From positions 83,141 through 143,983 of the forward strand of contig QEXY01000043.1 in NCBI GenBank assembly GCA_003130875.1: a stretch of 60,843 nt of DNA, read 5' to 3'. The notes beneath the pieces are model-generated. The model saw nothing but the letters and a program-made list of their open reading frames with translations, had not been told where the DNA came from and searched no databases. Shown here piece by piece: positions 45,080 to 53,449 of this stretch (within the stretch, counting starts at the first letter, position 1; each line of letters opens with the position of its first letter). A program made the translations under genes and the position numbers. This stretch comes from Ardenticatenia bacterium (GTDB lineage Bacteria; Chloroflexota; Anaerolineae; 4572-78; NAK82).

Positions 45080-45589
45080 TCACCGTTCGGATTGACTTTC
45101 TGGGAGTGGTTCGGTCAACACTCTCAGCGCTGCGGTCAGTGTGTTCCCTTCGATCCCGCGTTGCCGGATCACCCATTCCACCTGCTGAGCTATGGCTGTG
45201 ATCGTCTGCAGCGCGGGCAACTCTGTGTCCTCGATCTTCCATGGGCTTTTTCTTTCCCTATGCCATGCTTCCTCCATGCCCCAATCGTCCATCCAGGCAT
45301 GAACGGCTCGCTCGAGCGCCCGCACATCCAGCCGCTGCAACAAGTTCCACAGCGTTGTCAACGTGGGCAGCCGCCCTGTTGCCCAGAGGTCCAGCGGCCT
45401 GAGCAAAGGTCTCTGATGCACCTGTGCCCAGCGCCACATCCCGTGTAAGCTGTTCTTGCCATGCAATGCGGCCAAGATCAAGAACGCCAACAGCCCGGCC
45501 AGGGGATAGCGTCGTCCTTGTCGCCGTCGAGGATCCGGCACTGTGCGCAAGTACTCCAACAGGCTCTTACTGCCCTGTGGTGTGTGCAT
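45080..45589 (-). pseudogene. Truncated ISAs1-family-like transposase
   Basis: 169 aa, against roughly 370 in complete relatives. The N-terminus has the DDE_Tnp_1-associated features: LLEYLRTVPDPRRRQGRRYP, LAGLLAFLILAAL, LPTLTTLWNLLQRLD and ALERAVHAW. After KIEDTELPALQTITAIAQQV, where homologues approach the DDE catalytic core, the frame degenerates and stops, so the catalytic domain is missing. An AGAGGTGAG site precedes the start. No intact terminal repeats could be assigned. It is an IS remnant between the peptide transporter and the molybdoenzyme operon. 45590-45725 holds nothing else recognisable. Confidence 0.7.
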
Positions 45590-45724
45590 TGCGTCTCACC
45601 TCTTTCGCTCTGTGCATGGTACGGGAAAAGACTGAGCGCTGCCCAGACCTCTTGCTCCCTCAGTAGAGGGGAAGAGGCACTTTTGACAGGCACGTCACAT
45701 AATAGCACGCACTACCACTTAAGA

Positions 45725-45759
45725 AAAGGGTGCAGCCCGATTAGTTGATCGGGCTGCAC
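45725..45759 (-). terminator. Terminator of the molybdoenzyme operon
   Basis: A 12-bp perfect stem GTGCAGCCCGAT/ATCGGGCTGCAC with a 6-nt loop at 45730-45759, 33 bp after the stop codon. On the minus strand it is followed by CCCTTTTC. The other strand has TTTGTTTT, so it may work both ways. Confidence 0.8.
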
Positions 45760-45792
45760 TTTGTTTTCGTTACTCTTGGCGCGAAGGGTGTG

Positions 45793-48700
45793 TCAGACCT
45801 TCACCACTTTGACCATTGTATCATAGAAGACGGCGCTGCCCCCGACCGGATCCACCAACGGTGTGTTGCCCAGGTATGGATCCACGCGCATCGCCGCATT
45901 GGCGTGGAACCCTCGGGTGCGGCGCGGGTCGCCCTGGATCAACACTCCATCTATCTGAAAGTCCACCCCACCATAGGCAAAGTGGCCGAAGCCCAGCGCA
46001 AAGGAAATCACTCCTGGCCGGATGCCCTCAGTCACCTTCACCTTGCCAATCATCGGTACACGGACGCCATTGTGGAGATCCCAGACACCGTCCGGATTGC
46101 TGGCACAAATGATCTTCACCTGGTCGCCTGTCTTCAGACCACGGGCAGCGGCATCCGCGCTGTTCATCAACACGACGTTTTCGGGCATGATCGCAGTCAG
46201 CCAATAGTTGCCAGAGGTGCGGCTCTTGGTCATCACCTGTTCGCGATGGGTGATCAGCCGCAGATCATATTCGGCGCCGTCTTCGACAGGACGTCCCAAC
46301 ACATCCACAGGCGCGGGGAAATAGCGGGCGTAGCCGACGAGATGCTCACCTGTCATGGCGCTTTTGGTGCTGTAGGTCTTCTCTTGGTAGATGTTGATCA
46401 ACCGACCATACTGATTGGCTACTTGGTTGCCTTTGTAACCCTTGGCGAAGTTCTGGAACCGCCCACCCCGGTTAAGCACATAGACCACCTTTGGCCACAG
46501 CGCCTCCCCGACGATGCGCTTCCAGCGTTCGGGGTCAAACACCGACTTGGGCAGGTGACGTCGTGCCTGCTCGAACAGCCGTAGTTCCTCGGCGTCTGCA
46601 TCTGGCACAGCGTCGGAACCATCCTCTTTCTCGCCGAAGGCCACATTCGCCACCATGCGCAGATACAAATCATCCTGGTGGCTCAGATCGCCGGCTTCAC
46701 CCAGCCCGCCAGGACCGAAGTTCTTGAGACCGAGGCGTTCAGCCAACCCCAACAGCACCGCCTCCATATTGAGTGGCATCGTCTGCCCAAAGACGGTCAC
46801 CTCACCAGTGAGCGGCGCAATCGCCGGCTGACGGATACCCTGCACTTTAAAGGGCACCGATGGGTGCGAACCATTGAACTCCCAGCGTTCCAGATAGCTC
46901 GTGTCCGGAAAGATGTAATCCGCGTACATCGAGGTCTCCCCAATAGTGATGTCGAAAGCGATAAACAAGGGGAGCTTCTTCGGGTCGGATAGAATCTCGA
47001 TCAGCTTATGACCGGCCGGCAGAGCATAGACCGGCGAGCCCATATACATGAAGAGCGCCTTGACCGGGTAGGGATAGGCGTCCCCGATGGATGGGATCAC
47101 TTCCTGATAGACATCGCTCGACAGCGGGTACCAGTTGCGCTTGGCCGGGTAGCGTTGATCTTCGGGCAAGCGTGCATAGAGCACTGATTCCTGGTATTTA
47201 GCGTCGTGGCGAATGATCGAAGTGCCGAAGGGGATCATAGCGCTGGGATTGAGCTTGGACAAGGGGAATGGCTGACCAGGTTTGCCCCCCGCGGCGTCAT
47301 ACGTGCTCAGCTTGATCATCCCACCTGCAAAGTCATAGTTGCCGATCAACGCGTTCAGTGTGTACCAGGCCAGCACGTTATAGAAACCATTGGTGTGCTG
47401 GCTCACGCCGCGATGGATGTCGGCACAGGCGCGCTTGCCGTGGCTGGTGAACTCGCGCGCCACCTCCACCAGGTCGGTGACACGCAGCCCACAGATCTCC
47501 GCCCATTCTTCCAACGTGTGTTCGTGAGCGGCATCAGAGATGATCTGCAACACAGATTTGACGGTGAACGCGCCCAACTGTATGCCATTGACGAACAGGT
47601 CGCCGCTGACGGCGTCTTCAGGTTTATCGGCGTATGGGTCGAAAGCGACCGGCTCGCCGTTCACTAGAGTCACAAAATAATCGAACTCATACGTCTTCTC
47701 CGGGTCAGTGGAGAGAGGACGTGGCTCTTTCTCCTTCAGACCGATCTCGCTCGCGCGCAAGAAGGTGGTCGGCGTGCCGTTCTCATCTAGCTTAACCAGC
47801 CAGGCTGCCTCGGTCCAGGTGGGATTGCCGGCAGCCACTGCAGCCGCCTTGTTCACAGCCGCCAGATAGACTTTGTCATAGCGTTCGTTGTCCAGAACCC
47901 ATTGGATGAGCGCCAACGCCATAGCACCCTCTGTGCCAGGGCGGATGGGCAACCACTTCCATGCCTTGGCCGCGACCTTGGACAGGCGTGGGTCGACCAC
48001 TACATATTTGAGCCCTTTGTCGGTAGCACCGACCGTCAGCGCTGGCACACGCAGCGGTGGGCCGTAGTTGCCTTCGAAAGGCGACGCACCGACGAAGATG
48101 ACAAACTCACTGTTGCGCACGTCACCTTGCCAGTAGAATTTGTCACCACCTGTCCATTTACCGTCGACCAGCTTCTCCGACATCGCCTTGCCGGCAAAAT
48201 AGAGCGAGCCCTGGCAGACCGTCGTATGTCCGTGGGTATTGGTGCTGCCGAAGCCATCACGCATGAAACGATTGATGAAGTCGCTGCGACCGCCTTTGAG
48301 ACGACCCCAATTGAAGACTACCTGATTGTTCTTGGGACCCCAGTCGGGATGATCGGGATCAATCAGGGTATCAAGGTAGTCCTTGAACTTCACCTTGAAG
48401 TCTTCCACCAAGGCCAGCTTCTTGGCTGTGTCCTTCTCGGTCAGGATCGCCTTGACAGCAGCAGCCATTTCTTTCGCCACAGCCGGATCCTTGAGGGCAT
48501 AAGATTCCTTCAATCCTGGTACAGGCCCTTCACCGAAAAGGTCACCGCCGTTGACGATTTCATCCAACGCGGTGTCGAAGTCGATCGTGATCCACTGGTT
48601 CTCGCCACGCTTGGTGCCGGGCTTGCGCTTGAGCACCTTGACAATGCGATATGGGTCGTAGACGGTTTGCAGTCCTGCTTGGCCCTTGGGACAGATGGCG

Positions 48701-49062
48701 CCTTCCACTGTTCCGGTTTGCGCAAAAGGTGTTTCATAGTCCAGATGGGGCGCCATCGTCCACGGGCTGTAGGGATTGCCGTCGATCTTGGCTGCCACGC
48801 CGTCCAGGAGCTTCACTTTGATGCCACATACCGTGTTGCACTGAAGACACACGGTGTAAATCTGGTTCTCCAGGGAGTGCAGCGGGATCTCCGTGGCAGC
48901 CGCCTGAGAAGCCACCAGCTGAGGGAAATCAGGACGCCATCCTAGAAAGGCAGCGGTACCGTACATGATACCGGCCATTTTGATGAAGTCACGCCGAGAA
49001 AACATGCTCACTTTGTTCCGCTCATAGCTGTGGGTCTGGGAAACGCGCTCCTGGACTGCCAT
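45793..49062 (-). CDS. Molybdopterin oxidoreductase catalytic subunit, tetrathionate-reductase (TtrA)-like
   Basis: A 1,089-aa protein with a twin-arginine signal SRRDFIK (22-28), so exported folded. A [4Fe-4S] motif follows (Cys72, Cys75, Cys79, Cys124 in CLQCNTVCG and ICPKG), then the molybdopterin domains and a C-terminal molydopterin-dinucleotide-binding domain. Cys283 in [18 protein letters not shown] is the likely Mo ligand, in the context seen in TtrA-like enzymes. Large size and partner types (NrfD plus four-cluster ferredoxin) fit tetrathionate reductase. Polysulfide, thiosulfate or arsenate-type activity is not excluded. ATG 49062 was chosen: GGAGGTGG lies 6 nt upstream and the codon is one base after the preceding stop. 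It is the last gene of the operon. Confidence 0.85.
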   Translation of the reverse strand: MAVQERVSQTHSYERNKVSMFSRRDFIKMAGIMYGTAAFLGWRPDFPQLVASQAAATEIPLHSLENQIYTVCLQCNTVCGIKVKLLDGVAAKIDGNPYSPWTMAPHLDYETPFAQTGTVEGAICPKGQAGLQTVYDPYRIVKVLKRKPGTKRGENQWITIDFDTALDEIVNGGDLFGEGPVPGLKESYALKDPAVAKEMAAAVKAILTEKDTAKKLALVEDFKVKFKDYLDTLIDPDHPDWGPKNNQVVFNWGRLKGGRSDFINRFMRDGFGSTNTHGHTTVCQGSLYFAGKAMSEKLVDGKWTGGDKFYWQGDVRNSEFVIFVGASPFEGNYGPPLRVPALTVGATDKGLKYVVVDPRLSKVAAKAWKWLPIRPGTEGAMALALIQWVLDNERYDKVYLAAVNKAAAVAAGNPTWTEAAWLVKLDENGTPTTFLRASEIGLKEKEPRPLSTDPEKTYEFDYFVTLVNGEPVAFDPYADKPEDAVSGDLFVNGIQLGAFTVKSVLQIISDAAHEHTLEEWAEICGLRVTDLVEVAREFTSHGKRACADIHRGVSQHTNGFYNVLAWYTLNALIGNYDFAGGMIKLSTYDAAGGKPGQPFPLSKLNPSAMIPFGTSIIRHDAKYQESVLYARLPEDQRYPAKRNWYPLSSDVYQEVIPSIGDAYPYPVKALFMYMGSPVYALPAGHKLIEILSDPKKLPLFIAFDITIGETSMYADYIFPDTSYLERWEFNGSHPSVPFKVQGIRQPAIAPLTGEVTVFGQTMPLNMEAVLLGLAERLGLKNFGPGGLGEAGDLSHQDDLYLRMVANVAFGEKEDGSDAVPDADAEELRLFEQARRHLPKSVFDPERWKRIVGEALWPKVVYVLNRGGRFQNFAKGYKGNQVANQYGRLINIYQEKTYSTKSAMTGEHLVGYARYFPAPVDVLGRPVEDGAEYDLRLITHREQVMTKSRTSGNYWLTAIMPENVVLMNSADAAARGLKTGDQVKIICASNPDGVWDLHNGVRVPMIGKVKVTEGIRPGVISFALGFGHFAYGGVDFQIDGVLIQGDPRRTRGFHANAAMRVDPYLGNTPLVDPVGGSAVFYDTMVKVVKV

Positions 49063-49063
49063 G

Positions 49064-50197
49064 TTATGCCACCTCCATCTTGGCACGCAACGGCAATACG
49101 TCGTTGCCGATCAGAAAAGCCAATATCGCCATACCGGTAATCCCTGCTGTCACCGCCCACTCCATCGGGCTGGGGAAGTAGTCGAACGTCAAATGCGGTC
49201 CGGTAAATGCGGTGGTCAACGCCTCCAGCTCCGGCACCGTGAGCGCTGGGAAGACGATGTTGGCACGCGCGGCAGCGAAGCCGACCAGCACCAACACTCC
49301 CATCCAGCCTGCCCATTGACCATTGCGGCTCGGACCGGGCAGCGCCAAGACCACCATGGGAACCAACGAGCCGAGCAAAAGCTGCAGAATCCAAAAGGCC
49401 CACCAATATTGCCCATATAGCACCGCTTCAACTGCTTTTACGTTCTGCGGCACATTGCCGTACATACTCTGTGAGAAGTCAGCCCATAAGAAGTAGAGCT
49501 TCACAATGGTCAACACCACCGTAGCCAGAGAAAACAAACGCAGTTGCTCACTGCGCAGCGGATCCTGGCGCGAACCAAACAGCCCAATGGCCACCAGCAT
49601 CGCAGCCGTGCCGGACGCTAAGGAGAAAACCGGGAACTGCACCGGGAACAGGCCCACATGCCAGAACATGCGGCTGGCCTGTACCCCCAATAGGGCACCC
49701 ACCGCGCCGCTGATGAACAGGGAAAGCGGCAATCCCACGATCATCAAGGTGCGCAACAATCGGCTGGCCGGCCGTGTAAGCGCGAGGATCAGACAGACAA
49801 GGGCCAAAAAGCCAAACGCGGTATAACCCCATACCATCTGAGCCATCACCGAACTAGGCGAACCTTGCAGATAGACCTTCCAGATGCGATCCATATGCCC
49901 TAGATCAAGCCAGATGGAGAGCAACGCAGCCGCCAAGCTGACCAGCGCTACCCAAAGTGCCAGACGCCCGATGCCGCGCAGCACCGGGATGCCAAACAGC
50001 AGATCGAGGGTGGCGATCATAAAGGCACCGGCGGCTATCCCGGCGAAGAACAAGTACATAGCCACCCACAGACCCCATACCACATAAGAGCCATAGGCAG
50101 CGTGCTGGTGTCCATAGACCAGACGATCATACAACCCCCACGCACCTGCCAACAGGGCCAGCACACACACGGCATATGCAATGCGTTTGAGCACCAT
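49064..50197 (-). CDS. NrfD/PsrC-type membrane subunit
   Basis: A 377-aa integral membrane protein with about nine to ten helices. The features YVVWGLWVAMYLFFAGIAAG and AFMIATL near the N-terminus are typical of NrfD/PsrC/TtrC quinol-interacting subunits. It would exchange electrons between the menaquinone pool and the exported iron-sulfur subunit. ATG 50197 (AGGAG 8 nt upstream) is preferred to GTG 50206. It is the middle gene of the operon, one base from the molybdoenzyme gene. Confidence 0.9.
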   Translation of the reverse strand: MVLKRIAYAVCVLALLAGAWGLYDRLVYGHQHAAYGSYVVWGLWVAMYLFFAGIAAGAFMIATLDLLFGIPVLRGIGRLALWVALVSLAAALLSIWLDLGHMDRIWKVYLQGSPSSVMAQMVWGYTAFGFLALVCLILALTRPASRLLRTLMIVGLPLSLFISGAVGALLGVQASRMFWHVGLFPVQFPVFSLASGTAAMLVAIGLFGSRQDPLRSEQLRLFSLATVVLTIVKLYFLWADFSQSMYGNVPQNVKAVEAVLYGQYWWAFWILQLLLGSLVPMVVLALPGPSRNGQWAGWMGVLVLVGFAAARANIVFPALTVPELEALTTAFTGPHLTFDYFPSPMEWAVTAGITGMAILAFLIGNDVLPLRAKMEVA

Positions 50198-50209
50198 CGT
50201 TCTCACTCC

Positions 50210-50962
50210 TTAGACCAGATAGTAGACGCGAGGCTCAGTGCCCAGTTCTTCCTTGAGGCGTATCACGTTCGTACGCGCGATCATCTCCGTCACCAAGCTA
50301 TCCGGGTCGTTGGCGTCTCCGAACATAGTGGCGCGTCCGATACAAGTGGTAGTACATGCCGGCAACATGCCGGCTGCGAGACGATGTAAGCAAAAGTGAC
50401 ACTTGCGCACATTCCCGATCGGGGATTCTTCCCCTCTGAGGCGCTCGTACGGCCGCCCATACTCAAAATTGGCCACCCTTTCATAATCATCCGCCCGACT
50501 GCGCCCCAGGATCAATCCCTCTGCTTCCGCTGTGCCATCCGTGTAGACGCGGCCGAAGTCGAACGTACGCGCTGCATATGGACAGGCAGTGATGCAATAA
50601 CGGCAACCGATACATTGCGCATAGTCCACAACCACCACTCCATTTTCATCGCGGTAGGTGGCATGGACCGGACAGACCGGCGTGCACGGCGGGTTGTCGC
50701 ACTGCATACATGGACGCGGCAAGAAACGCCGGGTGGCATTCGGATAGCTGCCGAATTCCTCCTCTAATACAGGACGATACACCACACCGGGGGGCAGCTT
50801 GTTCTCCGCGACACAGGCCACTGTACAGGCGTGACAGCCGATACAGCGCCGCAAGTCGATGACCATCACCCAGCGACGCTGGTGCGGGGGCTTTTCGAGC
50901 GCACGCCGCAAGTCGTCTTGCATCCGCAATAAAATGTCTTGCTCTTGGGACGTAACGACCAT
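50210..50962 (-). CDS. Iron-sulfur electron-transfer subunit with four [4Fe-4S] motifs (TtrB/PsrB/DmsB type)
   Basis: A 250-aa protein with sixteen cysteines in four groups: 40/43/46/50 ([11 protein letters not shown]), 85/88/93/97 ([13 protein letters not shown]), 117/120/123/127 ([11 protein letters not shown]) and 188/191/203/207. It relays electrons between the NrfD subunit and the molybdenum centre. It has no Tat signal of its own, so it probably travels with the catalytic subunit. GGGAGGAA precedes the ATG. It is first in the operon, 12 bp before the NrfD gene, with a long upstream region 50963-51464 containing a promoter and repeats but no gene. Confidence 0.92.
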   Translation of the reverse strand: MVVTSQEQDILLRMQDDLRRALEKPPHQRRWVMVIDLRRCIGCHACTVACVAENKLPPGVVYRPVLEEEFGSYPNATRRFLPRPCMQCDNPPCTPVCPVHATYRDENGVVVVDYAQCIGCRYCITACPYAARTFDFGRVYTDGTAEAEGLILGRSRADDYERVANFEYGRPYERLRGEESPIGNVRKCHFCLHRLAAGMLPACTTTCIGRATMFGDANDPDSLVTEMIARTNVIRLKEELGTEPRVYYLV

Positions 50963-51272
50963 GACTTCCTCCCTTCTTTCACTCGCAACCGAAACTCGAA
51001 CTTCTATATCGCGTCACTAACACCTAAGCTTCCACCCTTTCTGGGGGCACACATCCATACGCCTACGCAGGCACCGGGCCAATGTGCCAGGAAGGGCAAT
51101 CTTCGTAGATCGACCATGCAGAGACCGACAACGCAACCCAAGCTGGGAGAAGGGGAAGCCGATCGAACGACCAGCAGCACAAGAGAGGTTCATACGAGCA
51201 GGGGGATGCATCGGAACCATCACAAGGATCAATCACGCATCGGATGTGAAGACGCATATAGAAACCACCGTT

Positions 51273-51289
51273 ATGATGTAAGTCATCAT
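51273..51289. promoter_or_regulatory. Palindrome in the molybdoenzyme operon leader
   Basis: ATGATG, TAAGT, CATCAT: a 6-bp dyad about 30-40 nt downstream of the predicted transcription start. Possible operator. Confidence 0.3.
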
Positions 51290-51322
51290 GGATCATGTCG
51301 CGGGTGAAAAGCTTATAGATAA

Positions 51323-51351
51323 ATTATACCCCGAAATCCTATCGAGCGCAA
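51323..51351 (-). promoter_or_regulatory. Candidate promoter of the molybdoenzyme operon
   Basis: Minus strand: TTGCGC (51351-51346), 17-bp spacer, TATAAT (51328-51323), giving a leader of about 350 nt. The weak -35 and the two direct repeats upstream suggest activator dependence. Confidence 0.5.
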
Positions 51352-51370
51352 GCTCGTTTCCGCCGGGTCC

Positions 51371-51415
51371 AGGGCACAAACCTTTCACTATGAGGCACGT
51401 CGAGGGCACAAAGCT
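51371..51415. repeat. Two direct repeats upstream of the molybdoenzyme promoter
   Basis: AGGGCACAAAnCT at 51371-51383 and 51403-51415, start-to-start 32 bp (about three helical turns), about 20 and 52 bp upstream of the -35. A candidate activator binding site. Confidence 0.45.
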
Positions 51416-51464
51416 ATGAAAAACCTTTGCGGTGCGATATAACGCTTGCGACTGCACAGGTGCA

Positions 51465-51692
51465 TCAGGTGTGCACAATGGCATCGTAGGGACATTCCAC
51501 GGCACATAACAGGCATCCACGGCACCGGTGCATATCTACCACGGGGGCTTCGTCCTCGTCGATGCGCATCAGGGCGCGGATGCGACATGCACGTTGTGCC
51601 AGACAGCGGCGACAGAGATGGCAGCGTTCCTCTACCACCCGCGCAACCCGCTTCTCCTGCCCGATCGGCTCCACCGCATCTGACGTTGTCAT
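51465..51692 (-). CDS. Small two-cluster ferredoxin-type protein
   Basis: A 75-aa protein with cysteines 24/27/30/36 (CHLCRRCLAQRAC) and 57/60/63/67 (CRGCLLCAVECP), ligating two [4Fe-4S] clusters. The final CP and PYDAIV are typical of bacterial ferredoxins. The loop of the first cluster is longer than the common C-x2-C-x2-C-x3-C form. The start overlaps the scpA stop by 4 bp (ATGA), so the two are co-translated. It lies between scpA and the molybdoenzyme operon, and an electron-transfer link to the latter is possible though unproven. Confidence 0.85.
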   Translation of the reverse strand: MTTSDAVEPIGQEKRVARVVEERCHLCRRCLAQRACRIRALMRIDEDEAPVVDMHRCRGCLLCAVECPYDAIVHT

Positions 51693-52546
51693 ACCTCACC
51701 CTGGACAGCTTCAACGGCAGAAGCCTCCTGTGACAGGTCGCCATGCGCATGCGCATCGGCGTTCGATGGGGCATCTGGCCGGCGGGAGATGACAATCTCT
51801 CCAAACGGCACGTCCTGCTGCACGTCCACGAAGTTTTGCTTGATCAGCTCGAGCACGGCCATAAACGTCACAATGATCTCGAGTCGCCACGTGCACATGC
51901 GCATCAAAGCACCGAACGTCACCTGGGGAAGGCGTTCCAACAGCTGACGAATCAATGTAATGCGTTCACCAATGGTGACCACGATGGGCGACACCATCTG
52001 ATCCACCGCCGGCGCAGAGGGATGGACGGCCAAAACCCGGCGTGCGGCAGTGACCAGGTCTTCCAGAGTGATCTCGCCCGGTGCCAGATGCGGCTCCAGA
52101 ACCCTGGGAGTGGCCACACGCACATAACTGCGCAGGTGGGACGCTTCACGCGTCGCCAACACGTGCACTGCGTGCTTGAACTGTCGATAAATCCGCAGCT
52201 GGCGCACCAGCTGATCGCCGACATCTTCCTCTTCTTCGCGCGAAACATCCACTCGGGGTTGGGGCAGCAACGCTTGCGATTTGATGAACAGCAGCTTCGC
52301 CGCAATCACCAGGAAGTCGCTGAGCAGGTCGGCATCGACTTCTTGCAAAGTGCTGATATATTGCAGATATTGATCGGTCACCTGGGCGAGCGCAACCTTG
52401 GTGATATCCAGCTGCTCCCGCTCGATCAGATACAGCAGCAGGTCGAGCGGACCCTGGAACAGGGGGAGAGTCACCTGGTAGGTGCGACTTGCCTCTCGCT
52501 CCGGGAGATGCAGCCCTTTGTCCTGATGGATTTGCCAGCTGTTCAC
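51689..52546 (-). CDS. scpA: Segregation and condensation protein A
   Basis: ScpA is the kleisin subunit bridging SMC dimers with ScpB for chromosome condensation. The 285-aa product has the N-terminal signature YQVTLPLFQGPLDLLLYLIE, then LDITKVALAQVTDQYLQYI and DFLVIAAKLLFIKSQALLP, all diagnostic, and a winged-helix C-terminus (VTFGALMRM...VVTFMAVLELIKQNFV-like). I start it at GTG 52546, which lies exactly 6 nt after a TATAAT box. The alternative TTG at 52573 would overlap the promoter. No Shine-Dalgarno exists, consistent with a leaderless message. scpB and smc are not in the window. Confidence 0.93.
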   Translation of the reverse strand: MNSWQIHQDKGLHLPEREASRTYQVTLPLFQGPLDLLLYLIEREQLDITKVALAQVTDQYLQYISTLQEVDADLLSDFLVIAAKLLFIKSQALLPQPRVDVSREEEEDVGDQLVRQLRIYRQFKHAVHVLATREASHLRSYVRVATPRVLEPHLAPGEITLEDLVTAARRVLAVHPSAPAVDQMVSPIVVTIGERITLIRQLLERLPQVTFGALMRMCTWRLEIIVTFMAVLELIKQNFVDVQQDVPFGEIVISRRPDAPSNADAHAHGDLSQEASAVEAVQGEV

Positions 52547-52552
52547 AGGCTC

Positions 52553-52580
52553 ATTATAGTATGAGGAAGACAACCGTCAA
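52553..52580 (-). promoter_or_regulatory. Promoter of scpA-ferredoxin, leaderless
   Basis: Minus strand: TTGACG (52580-52575), 16-bp spacer, TATAAT (52558-52553), then six bases and GTG 52546. Confidence 0.7.
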
Positions 52581-52592
52581 TCCATTTTCTGT

Positions 52593-52682
52593 GAGGGTGT
52601 TGAAAAAGTCCCTTGACCGCTCAGATTTTCATAGGAAAATGGGTCAATAAAGCGGGTAACTAAAGAGTTTTTCAACACCCTC
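52593..52682. mobile_element. 90-bp MITE with perfect 15-bp terminal inverted repeats and 7-bp target duplication
   Basis: Left end GAGGGTGTTGAAAAA, right end its exact complement (52668-52682). TTTCTGT flanks both sides (52586-52592 and 52683-52689). Inner complementary segments TTGACC/GGTCAA and ATTTTC/GAAAAT nest inside, so the whole element can fold into one hairpin. It has no coding capacity. It sits in the divergent gap between scpA and the next gene. Confidence 0.85.
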
Positions 52683-52703
52683 TTTCTGTGAAAGCGAGCG
52701 GTT

Positions 52704-53426
52704 GTGGAACAACACGTCTTAGAGGACATACCCTGGCAGATCGACCTTGACCGGCTGGCGCAGCAGCTCCATCTAGCTGAGCGCCAGGATGACCTGCAGG
52801 AGCTCGAGCAGCTGGTCGCCCAGGCATTGGCGGTCGGCCGGCCGAAAGCGTCCTATGCCCTGGCACCCATTGACTTGCGTGGTGAACAAAGCGTGGTTGT
52901 CCAAGGCGTTGAACTGCGCAGCCGGGTGTTGCGCGTCAACCTGGAGCACACGCATCGTGTCTTCCCTTTTGTGGCAACGTGCGGCACCGAGCTGGAGGAT
53001 TGGAGCCAAACCATCTCGGATCGCATCCTGCATCGTTTCTGGGCTGATCAAATCAAAGAGTCCGCCCTGCGTAGCGCCATCGCCTATATGCGCGACCACT
53101 TGGTGAGTCATTATCAGCCCGGTCGTATTGCCCAGATGAACCCCGGCTCGCTGGCGGACTGGCCGCTGGGGCAGCAGAAGCCTCTGTTTCGCATCCTGGG
53201 CACTGCCCCGCAGCGCATCGGGGTGCAGCTGACCGAACGGATGCTCATGATACCCACCAAGTCCGTATCGGGTATCATCTTTCCTACCGAGAGCACTTTT
53301 GAAAGCTGCCAGCTCTGTCCATTAGAGGAATGTCCTAACCGCAGGGCAGCGTACGACCCAACCCTCTATTCCCGACGCTACCAACAGCCGGTGCACGCCA
53401 TGCTGACGCCGCACGAAAAGACCTAG
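52704..53426 (+). CDS. Stand-alone vitamin B12-dependent methionine synthase activation domain protein
   Basis: A 240-aa protein resembling the C-terminal reactivation domain of MetH and its free-standing relatives: VVVQGVELRSRVLRVNLEHT, FPFVATCGTELEDW, and SVSGIIFPTESTFESCQLCP. The tail carries Cys202, Cys205 and Cys210 (CQLCPLEECPNRRA), a cysteine motif seen in the free-standing members, which may bind a metal or cluster. Such proteins are thought to reactivate corrinoid methyltransferases. No methyltransferase or corrinoid protein is adjacent. The start is GTG 52704 with a poor ribosome binding site. The MITE just upstream may have displaced the original promoter. Confidence 0.82.
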   Translation: MEQHVLEDIPWQIDLDRLAQQLHLAERQDDLQELEQLVAQALAVGRPKASYALAPIDLRGEQSVVVQGVELRSRVLRVNLEHTHRVFPFVATCGTELEDWSQTISDRILHRFWADQIKESALRSAIAYMRDHLVSHYQPGRIAQMNPGSLADWPLGQQKPLFRILGTAPQRIGVQLTERMLMIPTKSVSGIIFPTESTFESCQLCPLEECPNRRAAYDPTLYSRRYQQPVHAMLTPHEKT

Positions 53427-53449
53427 CGCTTCCGTCTCTATCGCTGAGA

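Noticed and set aside
47902-48945. 347-aa frame antisense to the molybdoenzyme
   Set aside because: Mirror of the coding frame, low-complexity and without family features.
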